Positions 16,559 through 28,449 are shown, counted from the first letter of the stretch. The stretch is DNA of 47,245 bases from Cytophagaceae bacterium (GCA_947464595.1 CANHXO010000005.1:1-47245), one strand, 5' to 3'. A program made the numbers and translations. Notes: generated by a model not told the origin, from the sequence alone.

Positions 16559-17584
16559 ATGCAAGAGGAAATAAATAAGATCCAGGATGAAATCAATGCC
16601 TTCATTATTTCAAATGAATCTGAGTTGGATCACTTTCGAATAGAATTTGTTGGCAGAAAAGGGCGTTTAGCGTCGCTTTTTGACCAATTAAAAAATGTTC
16701 CGGCTGAAACTAGAAGGGAAGTTGGCCAATCTTTAAATTCGCTAAAAAATTTAGCAGAATCTAAATTTTTAGAGGCTCAAGAGAATTTCTCGAATAAACA
16801 GGCTGATGTAAAATCACCAGATGATTTAACTATTTCAGAACCTATTTCCCAAGGAAGTTTACATCCATTAACCATGGTTAGGGCTAGAATTTTGGAAATA
16901 TTTAACCGAATGGGCTTTTCGGTTTCTGATGGCCCCGAGATTGAAACTGATTTTTACAATTTTACAGCACTGAATTTTCCTGCAAATCATCCGGCAAGAG
17001 AAATGCAAGACACTTTTTTTATTGAAAAGGGAGCGGGTGAAATTCAAGATGATGTTTTATTAAGGACACATACGTCCAATGTGCAAATTCGTTTAATGCA
17101 GCATCAAAAACCACCTATTCGTTCTGTGATGCCGGGTAGAGTTTTTAGAAATGAAGCTATTTCCGCACGTGCTCATTGTTTGTTTCATCAAGTTGAAGGT
17201 TTGTATGTAGATGAAAAAGTGAGTTTTAAAGATTTGAAAGACACCTTGTATCACTTTGCCAAAGAGATGTTTGGAAAAGATACCCAAGTTCGATTTAGAC
17301 CTTCCTATTTTCCTTTTACTGAACCTAGTGCAGAAATGGATATTACCTGTTTGCTTTGTAAAGGCGAAGGATGTAATGTTTGTAAACAAGCGGGCTGGGT
17401 TGAAATTGCCGGTGCTGGAATGGTCGACCCCAATGTGTTGGAAAATGTAGGTATTGATTCTACTAAATACAACGGTTTTGCCTTTGGAATGGGAATTGAG
17501 CGCATTACGATGCTTAAATATCAAATTAAGGATTTACGCTTATTTACGGAAAATGATATTCGTTTTTTAAAGCAATTTTCTTAA
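16559..17584 (+). CDS. pheS: Phenylalanyl-tRNA synthetase alpha subunit
   Basis: A 341-residue protein from ATG 16559 (an in-frame TTG lies at 16547). It has an N-terminal coiled-coil arm (residues 1-90) that contacts tRNA-Phe, then the class II catalytic core: motif 1 around HPLTMVRARILEIF, motif 2 VMPGRVFRNEAISARAHCLFHQ and motif 3 GFAFGMGIERITML. A cysteine cluster CLLCKGEGCNVC, found in many bacterial PheS proteins, lies before the WVEIAGAGMV strand. It works as an alpha2-beta2 tetramer with PheT, which is not in this window, so the two subunits are not adjacent here. Confidence 0.97.
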   Translation: MQEEINKIQDEINAFIISNESELDHFRIEFVGRKGRLASLFDQLKNVPAETRREVGQSLNSLKNLAESKFLEAQENFSNKQADVKSPDDLTISEPISQGSLHPLTMVRARILEIFNRMGFSVSDGPEIETDFYNFTALNFPANHPAREMQDTFFIEKGAGEIQDDVLLRTHTSNVQIRLMQHQKPPIRSVMPGRVFRNEAISARAHCLFHQVEGLYVDEKVSFKDLKDTLYHFAKEMFGKDTQVRFRPSYFPFTEPSAEMDITCLLCKGEGCNVCKQAGWVEIAGAGMVDPNVLENVGIDSTKYNGFAFGMGIERITMLKYQIKDLRLFTENDIRFLKQFS

Positions 17585-17610
17585 TAATTATATTAACCTT
17601 TTTTAACTTT

Positions 17611-17634
17611 TTTGCCAAATGTTTAATTGGCAAA
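17611..17634. repeat. 8-bp inverted repeat between pheS and the DUF2723 gene
   Basis: TTTGCCAA (17611-17618) and TTGGCAAA (17627-17634) are exact reverse complements spaced by 8 bases. It lies between the pheS stop and the candidate promoter box at 17640. It may be a weak pheS terminator, though no T-run follows directly, or an operator overlapping the next promoter. Confidence 0.4.
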
Positions 17635-17639
17635 TTGTC

Positions 17640-17647
17640 TAATTTTG
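17640..17647 (+). promoter_or_regulatory. Candidate -7 promoter box for the DUF2723 gene
   Basis: TAATTTTG fully matches TAnnTTTG, 16 bases before ATG 17664. The nearest TTTG is at 17611-17614, 25 bases upstream and inside the inverted repeat. Confidence 0.35.
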
Positions 17648-17663
17648 ATTTAAATTTCGATTT

Positions 17664-20636
17664 ATGCTGAATTTCCAACGAATTAATAACCTGACGGGTT
17701 GGCTTGTTTTCCTTATTGCATTGGTCACATATACATTGACCGTCGAGCCTACAGCCTCCTTTTGGGATTGCGGCGAGTTTATCGCTTGTGCATACAAATT
17801 ACAAGTTCCTCATCCACCCGGGGCACCACTATTTTTATTGATTGGCAGAATGTTTTCTTTGTTGGCCCTAGGAGATGTAAGCCGAGTTGCTTTCTGGGTG
17901 AATATGATGTCTGTGGTGTCTAGTGCTTTGACAATCTTATTTTTACATTGGACCATTGTGTTGATTGGTCGAAAGATTTTGAATAAATCTTTTGATTCTC
18001 TTAGCAAGTCTGAAGGGTATCTATTGTTATTCTCTGGGGCTGTTGGAGCTTTAGTATACACTTTTTCAGATAGCTTTTGGTTCTCGGCTGTAGAAGCTGA
18101 AGTGTATGCCATGTCCTCATTTTTTACAGCCATTGTGGTTTGGGCTGCCTTTAAGTGGGAGCTTGTGGAAGATGAAGCAGAAGCTAATCGTTGGATTCTT
18201 TTTATTGCCTATTTAGTGGGGCTTTCCATCGGAGTACACTTATTGAACTTAGTTACTTTGCCAGCATTGGCCATTTTGTATTATTTCAAAAAAGAAGCAA
18301 AGCCTACCTACAAAGGAGGTTTTGTCGCGATGTTAGTTGGTCTATTGATTTTGGGTATTATTAATTCAGGTGTTATTCCTGGACTTCCTTCCGTTGCTTT
18401 TTGGTTTGAATTGCAATTCGTGAATTCTCTAGGTTTCTCTTATGGAAGTGGGGCCTTATTTTTCTTATTGTTGTTGATTTTGGCAATTGTTTTTGGTATT
18501 CGCTATTCGTATAAGAAGCAAAATGTGGTACTTAATGTAGCGTTATTCTCTTTGGTATTTTTATTAATCGGGTACTCAACGTATACGGTTGCTTTAGTTC
18601 GCTCAGGTTATAATCCACCGATCAATGAGAATGATCCAAGCAATATTTTAAACTTTTTGAAATATTTGAAAAGAGAGCAATATGGTTCAAGATCCTTATT
18701 GTATGGCCCTATTTATACGGCCCAAATTGAAGAATTTAAACAGGGAGAGCCTGTTTACAAGATGAAGGATGGAAAATATGTGGTGTATACGAATAAGCCT
18801 GAATATGTTTATCAAAAAGACCAACAAATGCTTTTGCCTCGTGTGTGGAGTAATTCGGGTCAACATGTTCAGTTATACCAAGAAATGTTGGGAATTCCTG
18901 CAGGTCAAAAACCAAGTTTTGGAGATAATTTAAGGTTCATGTTCAGTCACCAAATGGGGCACATGTATATGAGGTACTTGCTTTGGAATTTTGTCGGTCG
19001 AGAAAGTGATGCTCAAGATGCTTGGGCCATCAATGCTTTTCAAGATACCTCCAATCTGCCTGATACAATGAAGGAGAATAAAGCAAGAAATAATTACTAC
19101 TATTTGCCCATCATTTTAGTTTTATTAGGCTTTTACCTTTTATATCGCAAGGACGAAAAGGACTTTTTGGTGACTATCTTGATGTTTGTCCTAACGGGTA
19201 TCGCGCTTGTGGTATATCTGAATTCTCCTCCCGTAGAACCTCGAGAGCGTGATTATATTTATGTGGGCTCCTTTTATTTTTTAGCCGTTTGGGCGGGATT
19301 AGGAGTTATGCAATTGGCTGAGTGGTTGACGAAAATAATTAAATCGCCGCAAATGCGTTGGTCTTTATTAGCCGTGTTAAGTTTGTCTGCTCCGCTGATT
19401 ATGGCCCAACAAAACTGGGATGACCATGATCGCAGTAGGCGATATCATCAAATAGATTTTGCGAAGAATCTTTTGAATTCTTGCGCTCCTAATGCTATTT
19501 TATTCACTGGTGGGGATAACGATACCTTCCCACTTTGGTATGTACAAGAAGTTGAAGGTTTTAGGACGGATGTTCGCGTCTGTAATTTATCCTTGCTAGG
19601 AACCGATTGGTATGTAGATCAAATGAAGCGAAGTACCTATGAATCAGCCGCTTTACCTATTAAATTAACCAAAGATCAATTTTTAGAAGGGGTCAATGAT
19701 CAAATTATGTACAATGAAAATCCTAACATATCAGAAATGTCACTTCCTGATTATTTAGAATTGTTACATAAAGATGATTCGCGGATTCAAGCACAAACTC
19801 AAAGTGGAGAGACGATTAACACATTCCCCTCTGATTCTTTGTCGATCCCGGTGAATGTGGCTGAATTAGCTAAATCCAATTGGTTTCCTAAGGATTTTCT
19901 TCCCTTTGTGTCTGATCGATTGGGCTGGAGATTACCTGCAAAAAATATTTTTAAAGGGGAGTTGATTCAACTAGAAATTATTTCGAACAACGCAGTATCC
20001 GGTTGGAAGCGGCCTATTTATTTTGCGGCGACTTTACCTAGTGAGCAATATTTAGGATTAAAAGAAAGTATGCAGTTGGAAGGCTATGCCTATCGATTAA
20101 TGCCATTTAAAATATCAGGTGCTAAAGATGGTTTTGTAAACACCAAAATCATGGCGGATAATATGTTGAATAAAATGTATTGGAGAGGATTAAATGATCC
20201 AAGCATATATTATCATGGAGATTTTTATATGGGTATTCCTAGTGTGACTTTGCGGTTGGGAACTTATCGATTAGCAGACCAATTGATTCGAGAGGGGAAT
20301 ATTCCATTAGCTAAAAAAGTTTTGGATCATTTGAATTTCGTCATGCCAGACAAAGTAATACCATATGATCAGTTCTCGGCTAGTATGGTCGGCTTGTATT
20401 TGTCGATCGGGGAGGAGAATAAAGCCTTAGAAATAGCCAATACGATGGTGAGACGAAATGGGAAATCCTTAGATTATTATTTATCTGCTGGTGTTCGTTC
20501 TAACGAACGCAATATTCAAATTGCTTTGTATGAAATGAATTTGATTATTTCATCCTTAAAAGGATCGAAGGTTTTACCGGCCAAGTATAAGGAATTAGAA
20601 GGAATCTTTAACTTACAGATGAGCAAGGTTCAATAA
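17664..20636 (+). CDS. DUF2723 membrane protein (protein O-mannosyltransferase-like GT-C)
   Basis: A 990-residue protein with about a dozen membrane helices in the first ~590 residues and a soluble C-terminal part. The first loop contains TASFWDCGEFIACAYKLQ followed by HPPGAPLFLLIGR, the conserved acidic and HPPG blocks of DUF2723. The soluble part has FTGGDNDTFPLWY and RVCNLSLLGTDWY. The family has a GT-C fold related to protein O-mannosyltransferases and is nearly universal in Bacteroidota; involvement in protein O-glycosylation is an attractive inference. The length matches typical members (~1000). It has its own candidate promoter and a strong terminator downstream. Confidence 0.92.
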   Translation: MLNFQRINNLTGWLVFLIALVTYTLTVEPTASFWDCGEFIACAYKLQVPHPPGAPLFLLIGRMFSLLALGDVSRVAFWVNMMSVVSSALTILFLHWTIVLIGRKILNKSFDSLSKSEGYLLLFSGAVGALVYTFSDSFWFSAVEAEVYAMSSFFTAIVVWAAFKWELVEDEAEANRWILFIAYLVGLSIGVHLLNLVTLPALAILYYFKKEAKPTYKGGFVAMLVGLLILGIINSGVIPGLPSVAFWFELQFVNSLGFSYGSGALFFLLLLILAIVFGIRYSYKKQNVVLNVALFSLVFLLIGYSTYTVALVRSGYNPPINENDPSNILNFLKYLKREQYGSRSLLYGPIYTAQIEEFKQGEPVYKMKDGKYVVYTNKPEYVYQKDQQMLLPRVWSNSGQHVQLYQEMLGIPAGQKPSFGDNLRFMFSHQMGHMYMRYLLWNFVGRESDAQDAWAINAFQDTSNLPDTMKENKARNNYYYLPIILVLLGFYLLYRKDEKDFLVTILMFVLTGIALVVYLNSPPVEPRERDYIYVGSFYFLAVWAGLGVMQLAEWLTKIIKSPQMRWSLLAVLSLSAPLIMAQQNWDDHDRSRRYHQIDFAKNLLNSCAPNAILFTGGDNDTFPLWYVQEVEGFRTDVRVCNLSLLGTDWYVDQMKRSTYESAALPIKLTKDQFLEGVNDQIMYNENPNISEMSLPDYLELLHKDDSRIQAQTQSGETINTFPSDSLSIPVNVAELAKSNWFPKDFLPFVSDRLGWRLPAKNIFKGELIQLEIISNNAVSGWKRPIYFAATLPSEQYLGLKESMQLEGYAYRLMPFKISGAKDGFVNTKIMADNMLNKMYWRGLNDPSIYYHGDFYMGIPSVTLRLGTYRLADQLIREGNIPLAKKVLDHLNFVMPDKVIPYDQFSASMVGLYLSIGEENKALEIANTMVRRNGKSLDYYLSAGVRSNERNIQIALYEMNLIISSLKGSKVLPAKYKELEGIFNLQMSKVQ

Positions 20637-20650
20637 AGGAGTTGAACAAG

Positions 20651-20694
20651 AAACACCCATTTTGGCAATTATTCGTCGAAATGGGTGTTTTTTT
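20651..20694 (+). terminator. Intrinsic terminator after the DUF2723 gene
   Basis: A perfect 12-bp stem (AAACACCCATTT at 20651-20662, AAATGGGTGTTT at 20679-20690) with a 16-base loop, followed by more T residues. The stem begins and ends with A/T-runs, so it may also serve the convergent esterase gene at 20762. Confidence 0.85.
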
Positions 20695-20761
20695 ATGTTT
20701 AAATATGGGATTTTAATTAGTTCATTTATCCCATCATTCTACCGATTTTTTTTATGCTACT

Positions 20762-22750
<1,989 letters not shown>

Positions 22751-22773
22751 TTATGAATTAAACCACAAAAGCA

Positions 22774-22808
22774 CAAAAAAAAGGACATCCGTTTTAGGGT
22801 ATGTCCTT
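22774..22808 (-). terminator. Intrinsic terminator after the M28 peptidase gene
   Basis: On the minus strand an 8-bp stem (AAGGACAT, loop of 12, ATGTCCTT) is followed by a run of eight T. It lies about 70 bases past the M28 stop at 22877 and upstream of the esterase start, separating the two genes. Confidence 0.75.
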
Positions 22809-22876
22809 AATTATCACGAATTAGACTCGAATATTTTGTCTTGAGGCAATGATTAGATTTAGGCTGATCTTTGCAG

Positions 22877-24451
22877 TTAATTCTTAGGAGCTACTGGCCC
22901 TTTTCGCATGGATTTGATCTGCTTGGGCCAAGGAATCGGTTTTCCTGAACTTAAATTAGCTTTATCCCTAGGCAAGGTAGCAGGATCTTCACAAGCCATG
23001 TAAACCATAATAGCTGTTAATATGGCATTGCTCCTTAAATCGTCAAAGATTATTTTATCATACGTATCACGATTGGTATGCCACGTATAATTGGAGTATG
23101 ACCAGCTTAAAGAACTTAATGAAAACCCAGGTGCCCCTACAGCTACAAATGATGCAAAGTCGCTACCTCCACCGCCTGGAGTTCCTGGAAAATTAGTTTT
23201 AATTGAGTCTTTGATACTAGAAGGAACGGCTGCTAACCAACGATTTATAAATTCGCCAGCATGCTGAAAGCCCTGTCCTGAAATATTCGCAATTCTTCCA
23301 GTTCCATTATCTTGGTTAAACAATGCTTGTAATTTACTGACAATTTCAGGATGATCTTCCACAAAAGCTTTTGAACCATTCAATCCTTGTTCTTCACTTC
23401 CCCAATGACCTACTAAAATCGTCCTTTTAGGATTTGGATAAACTAATTTTAAAATGCGCATGGCCTCCATCATAGTGAGGGTTCCTGTTCCATTATCTGT
23501 CGCCCCTTGTCCACCATCCCAAGAATCAAAATGGGCTGATAACATGACATATTCATCCGCTTTCTCCGTTCCTTTTATTTCGGCAATTGTGTTAAATGAT
23601 GGAACTATGCCTAAGTCTTTTGAGGTTGATTGAATACTAATGATGGGATTATCCCCTGATTCAACCAGGCGATACAAGGTTCCATAATCCTCTAAAGCGA
23701 TATCTACTGTTGGGATTTTTGAAGTATAAGCACTAAAAATTTTATCCACACCAAAACCATTTGACCAATTGTTTGTCAAAATACCCAATGCACCTGCTTT
23801 TTCTAAAATGATAGGTAGTGTCCTGGACGAGTAACCCGTTTTGCTGACGCGTTTACGCCATGCATTCATTTGTTCGTTCCGCTCTTTTTTTAACTTTTCA
23901 AAAGATGCTGCGGTGGCATATTGTTGCCAGTTGTCATCAGGTCTACCCGTAGGCTGGTTCATTGAAATCATGACAAATTTGCCTTTAACATTGGGTAGCC
24001 AGTTGGCAAATGCAAGGGAATCTGCTAGATCTGGAATGATCATAATTCCCGATTTAATTGTTTTTCCTCGAGTAGACGGGCTCCAGGCTAATTGGGTTCC
24101 CTCTAAACTTTTGACCCAAGGGGATAGCATATCGATATGGGTGATGCCTCTTTCCCAACCTTTCCATTCGCCCCATTGTTCGTTTCGGGCCGTGATGCCC
24201 CAACTTGCATATTTTTCCACCGCCCAGTCATTGGCTTTTTTCATTTGTGGAGTACCTACCAGTCTTGGACCTATGCCATCTAATAACTCGTGAGCCATCG
24301 ATTGCAGTTGGGAATGATTATTTTCTTCTTGAACTATTTTTTCGACAATGGCTTGTGAAAATGAAATGTGAGCTAAAAAGATGAATAGAATTGTAAGGAG
24401 CTTTATTTTACATCCCGTAAAACGAAAGACCGGTGCGTGATTTGTTCTCAT
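22877..24451 (-). CDS. Secreted M28-family metallopeptidase
   Basis: A 524-residue protein. A hydrophobic signal segment (about residues 16-33, KLLTILFIFLAHISFSQ) follows an unusually long polar N-terminus. The mid-region (about 110-270) resembles a PA-like insert. The zinc peptidase core has all expected ligands and catalytic residues: AHFDSW, ATDNGTGT, GSEEQG, FNQDNG and the late WHTNRDTYD. M28 enzymes are di-zinc aminopeptidases or carboxypeptidases; peptide-scavenging in the periplasm or outside the cell is likely. Upstream on the minus strand, TTTG (24488-24491) and TATATTTA (24457-24464) are 23 bases apart, close to the Bacteroidota promoter consensus but only five bases before the ATG; if used, the transcript would be almost leaderless or the start lies further in. 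Confidence 0.9.
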   Translation of the reverse strand: MRTNHAPVFRFTGCKIKLLTILFIFLAHISFSQAIVEKIVQEENNHSQLQSMAHELLDGIGPRLVGTPQMKKANDWAVEKYASWGITARNEQWGEWKGWERGITHIDMLSPWVKSLEGTQLAWSPSTRGKTIKSGIMIIPDLADSLAFANWLPNVKGKFVMISMNQPTGRPDDNWQQYATAASFEKLKKERNEQMNAWRKRVSKTGYSSRTLPIILEKAGALGILTNNWSNGFGVDKIFSAYTSKIPTVDIALEDYGTLYRLVESGDNPIISIQSTSKDLGIVPSFNTIAEIKGTEKADEYVMLSAHFDSWDGGQGATDNGTGTLTMMEAMRILKLVYPNPKRTILVGHWGSEEQGLNGSKAFVEDHPEIVSKLQALFNQDNGTGRIANISGQGFQHAGEFINRWLAAVPSSIKDSIKTNFPGTPGGGGSDFASFVAVGAPGFSLSSLSWSYSNYTWHTNRDTYDKIIFDDLRSNAILTAIMVYMACEDPATLPRDKANLSSGKPIPWPKQIKSMRKGPVAPKN

Positions 24452-24592
24452 ATACCTAAATATAAATAAAAACTTTTAATGCGTTGACAAAGTCCCAACG
24501 ATATATGGTATACCTTGATTTTGTTGTGATAGGAGTTTAGAATCCATTGCCTTAGGTTGATGGATTACTTGCCAGAATGGTCATTCTTTAAC

Positions 24593-25753
24593 CTATGAGA
24601 ACATATCCTTCACCTTATGAAAGAAACCCTTATCTGATTTGCTTGGTTGGGGCGCAAAATTGGCCGAATTTCTGAGTTTTTCTAGTAAGGCTGATTCTTC
24701 ACTAGTCAATTGCTTAGGTGTCCAGATATTGACATGAACCAATTGGTCACCAATGGAATATCCGTTTAATTCTTTTATTCCTTTTCCTTTTAAACGCAAT
24801 ATTTTTCCACTTTGCGTCCCAGCCTCTAACGTAATTTTTGCTTTGCCCGTAATCGTAGGAACCTCCACTGAGGTACCAAGCGCTGCATCGACAAAACTTA
24901 CGTACAAGTCAAAAATAACATTATTGCCATCGCGATGAAGGACTTCATGTTCTTCTTCTTCAATGACGATCAATAAGTCTCCTGCAATTCCACCGCGTGG
25001 AGGAACATTTCCTTTTCCACTCATGGAAAGTTGCATGTCATTTGACACGCCGGATGGAATTTTGATTGGGATGATTTCTTCCTCTAAAACGCGCCCCTCT
25101 CCAAAACACGCATCACATTTGGCTCCCACGCTTTTCCCTTCACCGCTACAGGTAGGGCAGGTAGATGAGGTAACCATTTGTCCCAGCATCGTTTGTTGGA
25201 CCCTTTTCACTTGACCTGATCCTTGGCACGTACCACATGTTTTTAAATCAGTACCATTTTTAGAACCATTCCCCTGACAGGATTTACAAGCGACATGCCT
25301 TTTGACTTTGATTTTTTTCTCAACTCCGTTGGCAATTTCCTCCAGATTTAATTTCAATTTTATGCGTAAATCGCTTCCTTTTCTTTGTCTGCGACCACCG
25401 CCACCTCCTCTGCCGCCAGAGAAAAAACTACCAAAAGGACTCTCATCACCAAAAATATCTCCAAAATTAGAGAAGATATCTTCCATGTTCATTCCACCTC
25501 CGCCAAATCCACCCCCTGCTGCTCCACCCATTCCTGCATGACCAAAACGGTCATATTGTGCTTTTTTCTGAGCATTGCTTAACACTTCATAGGCCTCTGC
25601 AGCTTCCTTGAATTTTTCTTCGGCTTCTTTATTGTCTGGATTTTTATCAGGATGATATTTGATTGCCATCTTTCGATAAGCTTTCTTTATTTCTTCCTCA
25701 GAAGCTGATTTTGATACGCCTAGAATTTCGTAATAATCTCTTTTTTGAGCCAT
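24593..25753 (-). CDS. dnaJ: Chaperone protein DnaJ
   Basis: A 386-residue type I (full) DnaJ. Domain order: J domain with HPD at 34-36, a Gly/Phe-rich linker (about 72-125), a zinc-binding domain with all four CxxCxGxG repeats (156-163, 173-180, 199-206, 213-220), then two beta-sandwich substrate-binding domains and a C-terminal dimerisation part. It stimulates DnaK ATPase and delivers unfolded clients. It is directly downstream of grpE (7-base gap), a conserved heat-shock pair. No CIRCE-like inverted repeat was found upstream of grpE by eye. Confidence 0.97.
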   Translation of the reverse strand: MAQKRDYYEILGVSKSASEEEIKKAYRKMAIKYHPDKNPDNKEAEEKFKEAAEAYEVLSNAQKKAQYDRFGHAGMGGAAGGGFGGGGMNMEDIFSNFGDIFGDESPFGSFFSGGRGGGGGRRQRKGSDLRIKLKLNLEEIANGVEKKIKVKRHVACKSCQGNGSKNGTDLKTCGTCQGSGQVKRVQQTMLGQMVTSSTCPTCSGEGKSVGAKCDACFGEGRVLEEEIIPIKIPSGVSNDMQLSMSGKGNVPPRGGIAGDLLIVIEEEEHEVLHRDGNNVIFDLYVSFVDAALGTSVEVPTITGKAKITLEAGTQSGKILRLKGKGIKELNGYSIGDQLVHVNIWTPKQLTSEESALLEKLRNSANFAPQPSKSDKGFFHKVKDMFS

Positions 25754-25760
25754 TTTTTAA

Positions 25761-26291
25761 TTAGTTACCAACCACCACTTTAGCAAAGCGAATGACTTTT
25801 TCATTTAATGTATATCCTTTTTCAATCACCTCAACAACTTTGCCTTTTTCTGCGTCTGTTGGTGCCGGAAACTGTGTAATGCAATCATGCAAATCTGCGT
25901 CAAAAACTTCACCCTTAGCTGGTAATTCTTTTAAGCCTTTTGCGAGTAAAATTGAATTTAATCGATTGAAAATCAATTGAGTACCTTCTGAAATTTCCCC
26001 CTTAGGCGCATTCGCTAAAGCACGTTCATAGTCATCCATCACGGGCAATAATTCTACGATCAATTGGGCCGATGCGCCTTGAATTAAATCGATTTTTTCC
26101 TTGGCTGTTCTCTTTCTGAAATTTTCAAAATCCGAATATAGACGCAGGTATTTTTCCTTCATTTCGGCCAACTCATCTTTTACTTCTCCAGTTTCCTCTG
26201 TGTTTTCGGATCCATTTTGGGTATTTTCAACGGTCTCTTGTGAATTAGCTATTTCCTCTTCCGGATTTATTTCGGTATTTTTCTTTTTCAT
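25761..26291 (-). CDS. grpE: Nucleotide exchange factor GrpE
   Basis: A 176-residue protein. The N-terminal 45 residues are acidic and low in complexity, followed by the long dimerisation helix (AEMKEKYLRLYSDFENFRKR) and the beta-domain with the signature DADLHDCITQFPA and GYTLNEKVIRFAKVVVG. GrpE releases ADP from DnaK. It is first in a two-gene grpE-dnaJ operon, divergent from queG with about 100 bases between the starts. Confidence 0.96.
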   Translation of the reverse strand: MKKKNTEINPEEEIANSQETVENTQNGSENTEETGEVKDELAEMKEKYLRLYSDFENFRKRTAKEKIDLIQGASAQLIVELLPVMDDYERALANAPKGEISEGTQLIFNRLNSILLAKGLKELPAKGEVFDADLHDCITQFPAPTDAEKGKVVEVIEKGYTLNEKVIRFAKVVVGN

Positions 26292-26391
26292 ATGGCAAAA
26301 TTAATAAGGTTTCCGTTAAACAAATCATACGCCAAAAACTATTTTATGACAGTTTGGCATAATTTGATTCGCATTCGTAAATTTATGTCGC

Positions 26392-27330
26392 ATGATTAAC
26401 TCTCCTCGAAATAATTCTGTTGCGATTAAATCCTTAGCTTCTCGGCATGGATTTGAGTTTTGTGGTTTGTCAAATGCTGATTTTTTAGAAACCGAAGCAC
26501 CTCGACTCGAAAATTGGCTTTCTCAGAATATGCAAGGCACTATGTCTTACATGGAAAACCATTTTGATAAACGATTAGATCCAAGAAAATTAGTGGAAGG
26601 ATGTAAAACAGTGGTTTCATTAGTCTATAACTATTTTCCTTCCCCTGAGTTCCAGCCATTACAAGATAGCTTCAAGGTGTCTAAATATGCTATGGGACAT
26701 GATTATCATGTGGTGATCAAAGAAAAAATGAAGCTCTTGTGGAATGATTTACAGGCTGAATTAGGCGATTTTACGGGCCGAATGTTTGTCGATTCTGCAC
26801 CTATTTTAGAAAAAGCTTGGGCTCAAAAATCGGGCGTTGGTTGGATTGGAAAAAATGCAAATTTAATTATTCCTAAGCGTGGTAGTTTTTATTTTTTGGC
26901 CGAAATGCTCATTGACCTTTCTTGTGAACCTGATGGTCCCATCCAAGATTTTTGTGGTACGTGTACCCGTTGCATTGATGCTTGTCCCACGGATGCCATC
27001 ACGCCCTATGTGGTTGATGGTTCGAAATGCATCAGCTATTTTACGATTGAATTAAAACAGCATTTGCCTATTGACCTCCAAAAGAATTTTCAGGACTGGA
27101 TCTTTGGTTGCGATATTTGTCAAGATGTTTGTCCTTGGAATCGATTTTCTAAACCACATCAAGAACCACTTTTTCAATCCAATAGTCAGTTATTAGGTCT
27201 TAATCGACAAGATTGGGAGGATCTTTCTGAGGATTTATTTAATGAATTGTTTCGATACTCGGCAATTAAGCGAACGAAATTGACAGGAATCAAGCGAAGT
27301 ATAGCGCACATAAAAAAAATGGAGCCATGA
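26392..27330 (+). CDS. queG: Epoxyqueuosine reductase QueG
   Basis: A 312-residue cytosolic protein. The catalytic Asp lies in FVDSAP (Asp134). Two 4Fe-4S clusters are ligated by Cys188-191-194-198 ([11 protein letters not shown]) and Cys240-243-247 (CDICQDVC) together with Cys213. The cobalamin-binding N-terminal domain has the [12 protein letters not shown] motif. QueG carries out the last step of queuosine synthesis in tRNA, reducing epoxyqueuosine. The C-terminal HEAT-like repeat found in longer homologues is absent, as is normal for the ~310-residue type. Confidence 0.95.
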   Translation: MINSPRNNSVAIKSLASRHGFEFCGLSNADFLETEAPRLENWLSQNMQGTMSYMENHFDKRLDPRKLVEGCKTVVSLVYNYFPSPEFQPLQDSFKVSKYAMGHDYHVVIKEKMKLLWNDLQAELGDFTGRMFVDSAPILEKAWAQKSGVGWIGKNANLIIPKRGSFYFLAEMLIDLSCEPDGPIQDFCGTCTRCIDACPTDAITPYVVDGSKCISYFTIELKQHLPIDLQKNFQDWIFGCDICQDVCPWNRFSKPHQEPLFQSNSQLLGLNRQDWEDLSEDLFNELFRYSAIKRTKLTGIKRSIAHIKKMEP

Positions 27331-27347
27331 AGCCATGGTCCATTTTT
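27312..27347. terminator. Bidirectional terminator between queG and the gntR gene
   Basis: An A-run, a 10-bp stem with one G bulge (ATGGA-g-CCATG, loop AAGC, CATGG-TCCAT) and a T-run. It overlaps the queG stop codon at 27328-27330 and lies 13 bases from the convergent gntR stop, so the same hairpin can serve both strands. Confidence 0.7.
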
Positions 27348-27359
27348 GCAAATTAAACC

Positions 27360-28388
27360 CTAAAGTGAATTTCTTGGAATAAATTGAAGCGCTAATTCAA
27401 CGTTTTGCTTGGTATTTTCTCGAATGATTTCTGCAGCCATTTTCCCCATTTGATTCGGTTGGCTTGAAATGACAGAGACCCCGCCGACTAACAATTCTTT
27501 AAAGCAAGAATCATTATAACCTATTAATCCTATATCTTTTCCCACTGTAAACCCCTTATTGTCCGCGTAATGGATGGCCTTGGCAAGGTCGATGTCCGCT
27601 AGAGTGAAATAAATTTCACCTAAACGAATCTCTTCTTCGTCAAGACCATCTAAAACTTGGAAATTCATTGAAATAGATTCGCAGAATTTACTACATCCAT
27701 TAATTAAATCTGCATCAAAATAATCTTCTTCTGTCAGAACTAAATTAAATGAATGGTACTTATTAAACAGGTTTAGTTGGGTATTGAAAAGTTTTTTAAT
27801 TTGACTGATCGGTTTACTGACGATACTAGCAAATGTTTGACTTAGACTTGGAAAAGAATGATCCAAGATGATTAGTCGGTCTGAGGGTATTTTCTTTAAA
27901 CACTTTAAATTTTCATCATCATCCTCTATTAAATGGGGCATCACCACATAATAATGGTAATTACCTAATTGCTGGCACATGATTTCTTGGAATTGCTGTG
28001 CTTTGTATTGATAAGTGAAAATGTCGACTGAAACATTATTTCCCAACGTTTGACAAAATGCATCAAAGATTGATTTGTTCGAATCTGTTATTTTTCCTAC
28101 TAAGAATAAAACTTTAGTTTTTGTTTTAAAAGTTGATTCGGAAATGAAATATCCTTTTCTAAAAATAGAAGTGATCACTCCCATTTTATGTAACTCGGTG
28201 TATGCTCTTTCTACCGTATCTCTTGATAAATAACATTCCTCTGAAGCCTCATTAATACTGGGCAAACGTTCGCCAGGTTTTAATTCACCCATTTCAATAT
28301 CCTGCAAAAGTGAGTTAATCAATTGCTGATACTTCGGCAATTTGCTATCTGACTTTTTAATGGTAAAGGTTCCAAAGGTGTTTTGCAT
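27360..28388 (-). CDS. GntR-type transcriptional regulator with periplasmic-binding-protein-like effector domain
   Basis: A 342-residue protein. Residues about 15-85 are a GntR winged helix (PKYQQLINSLLQDI, GELKPGERLPSINEAS, LSRDTVERAYTELHKMGVI). The rest is a LacI/periplasmic-binding-like effector domain, with KGFTVGKDIGLIGYNDS followed by VSVISSQPNQMGKMAAEII as in sugar-responsive regulators. In Bacteroidota this fusion is typical of carbohydrate regulators such as AraR-like proteins. It is divergent from the hybrid two-component system; the paired TGGACA repeats in the shared region are a candidate operator, and one overlaps its own promoter, suggesting autoregulation. The effector sugar is unknown. 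Confidence 0.9.
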   Translation of the reverse strand: MQNTFGTFTIKKSDSKLPKYQQLINSLLQDIEMGELKPGERLPSINEASEECYLSRDTVERAYTELHKMGVITSIFRKGYFISESTFKTKTKVLFLVGKITDSNKSIFDAFCQTLGNNVSVDIFTYQYKAQQFQEIMCQQLGNYHYYVVMPHLIEDDDENLKCLKKIPSDRLIILDHSFPSLSQTFASIVSKPISQIKKLFNTQLNLFNKYHSFNLVLTEEDYFDADLINGCSKFCESISMNFQVLDGLDEEEIRLGEIYFTLADIDLAKAIHYADNKGFTVGKDIGLIGYNDSCFKELLVGGVSVISSQPNQMGKMAAEIIRENTKQNVELALQFIPRNSL

Positions 28389-28441
28389 TGCAAACTTTTT
28401 TAATCGAGAAGTAGAAAATAGTGGGTGTTATTTTCTTTGTT

Positions 28442-28449
28442 CAAAATTA
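28442..28449 (-). promoter_or_regulatory. Candidate -7 promoter box for the gntR gene
   Basis: On the minus strand TAATTTTG matches TAnnTTTG fully. The nearest upstream TTTG is 26 bases away, inside the first TGGACA repeat. The implied leader is about 45-50 bases. Confidence 0.3.

Noticed and set aside
25302-25582. Proline-rich and serine-rich plus-strand ORFs
   Set aside because: They are antisense images of the Gly-rich linker of dnaJ.
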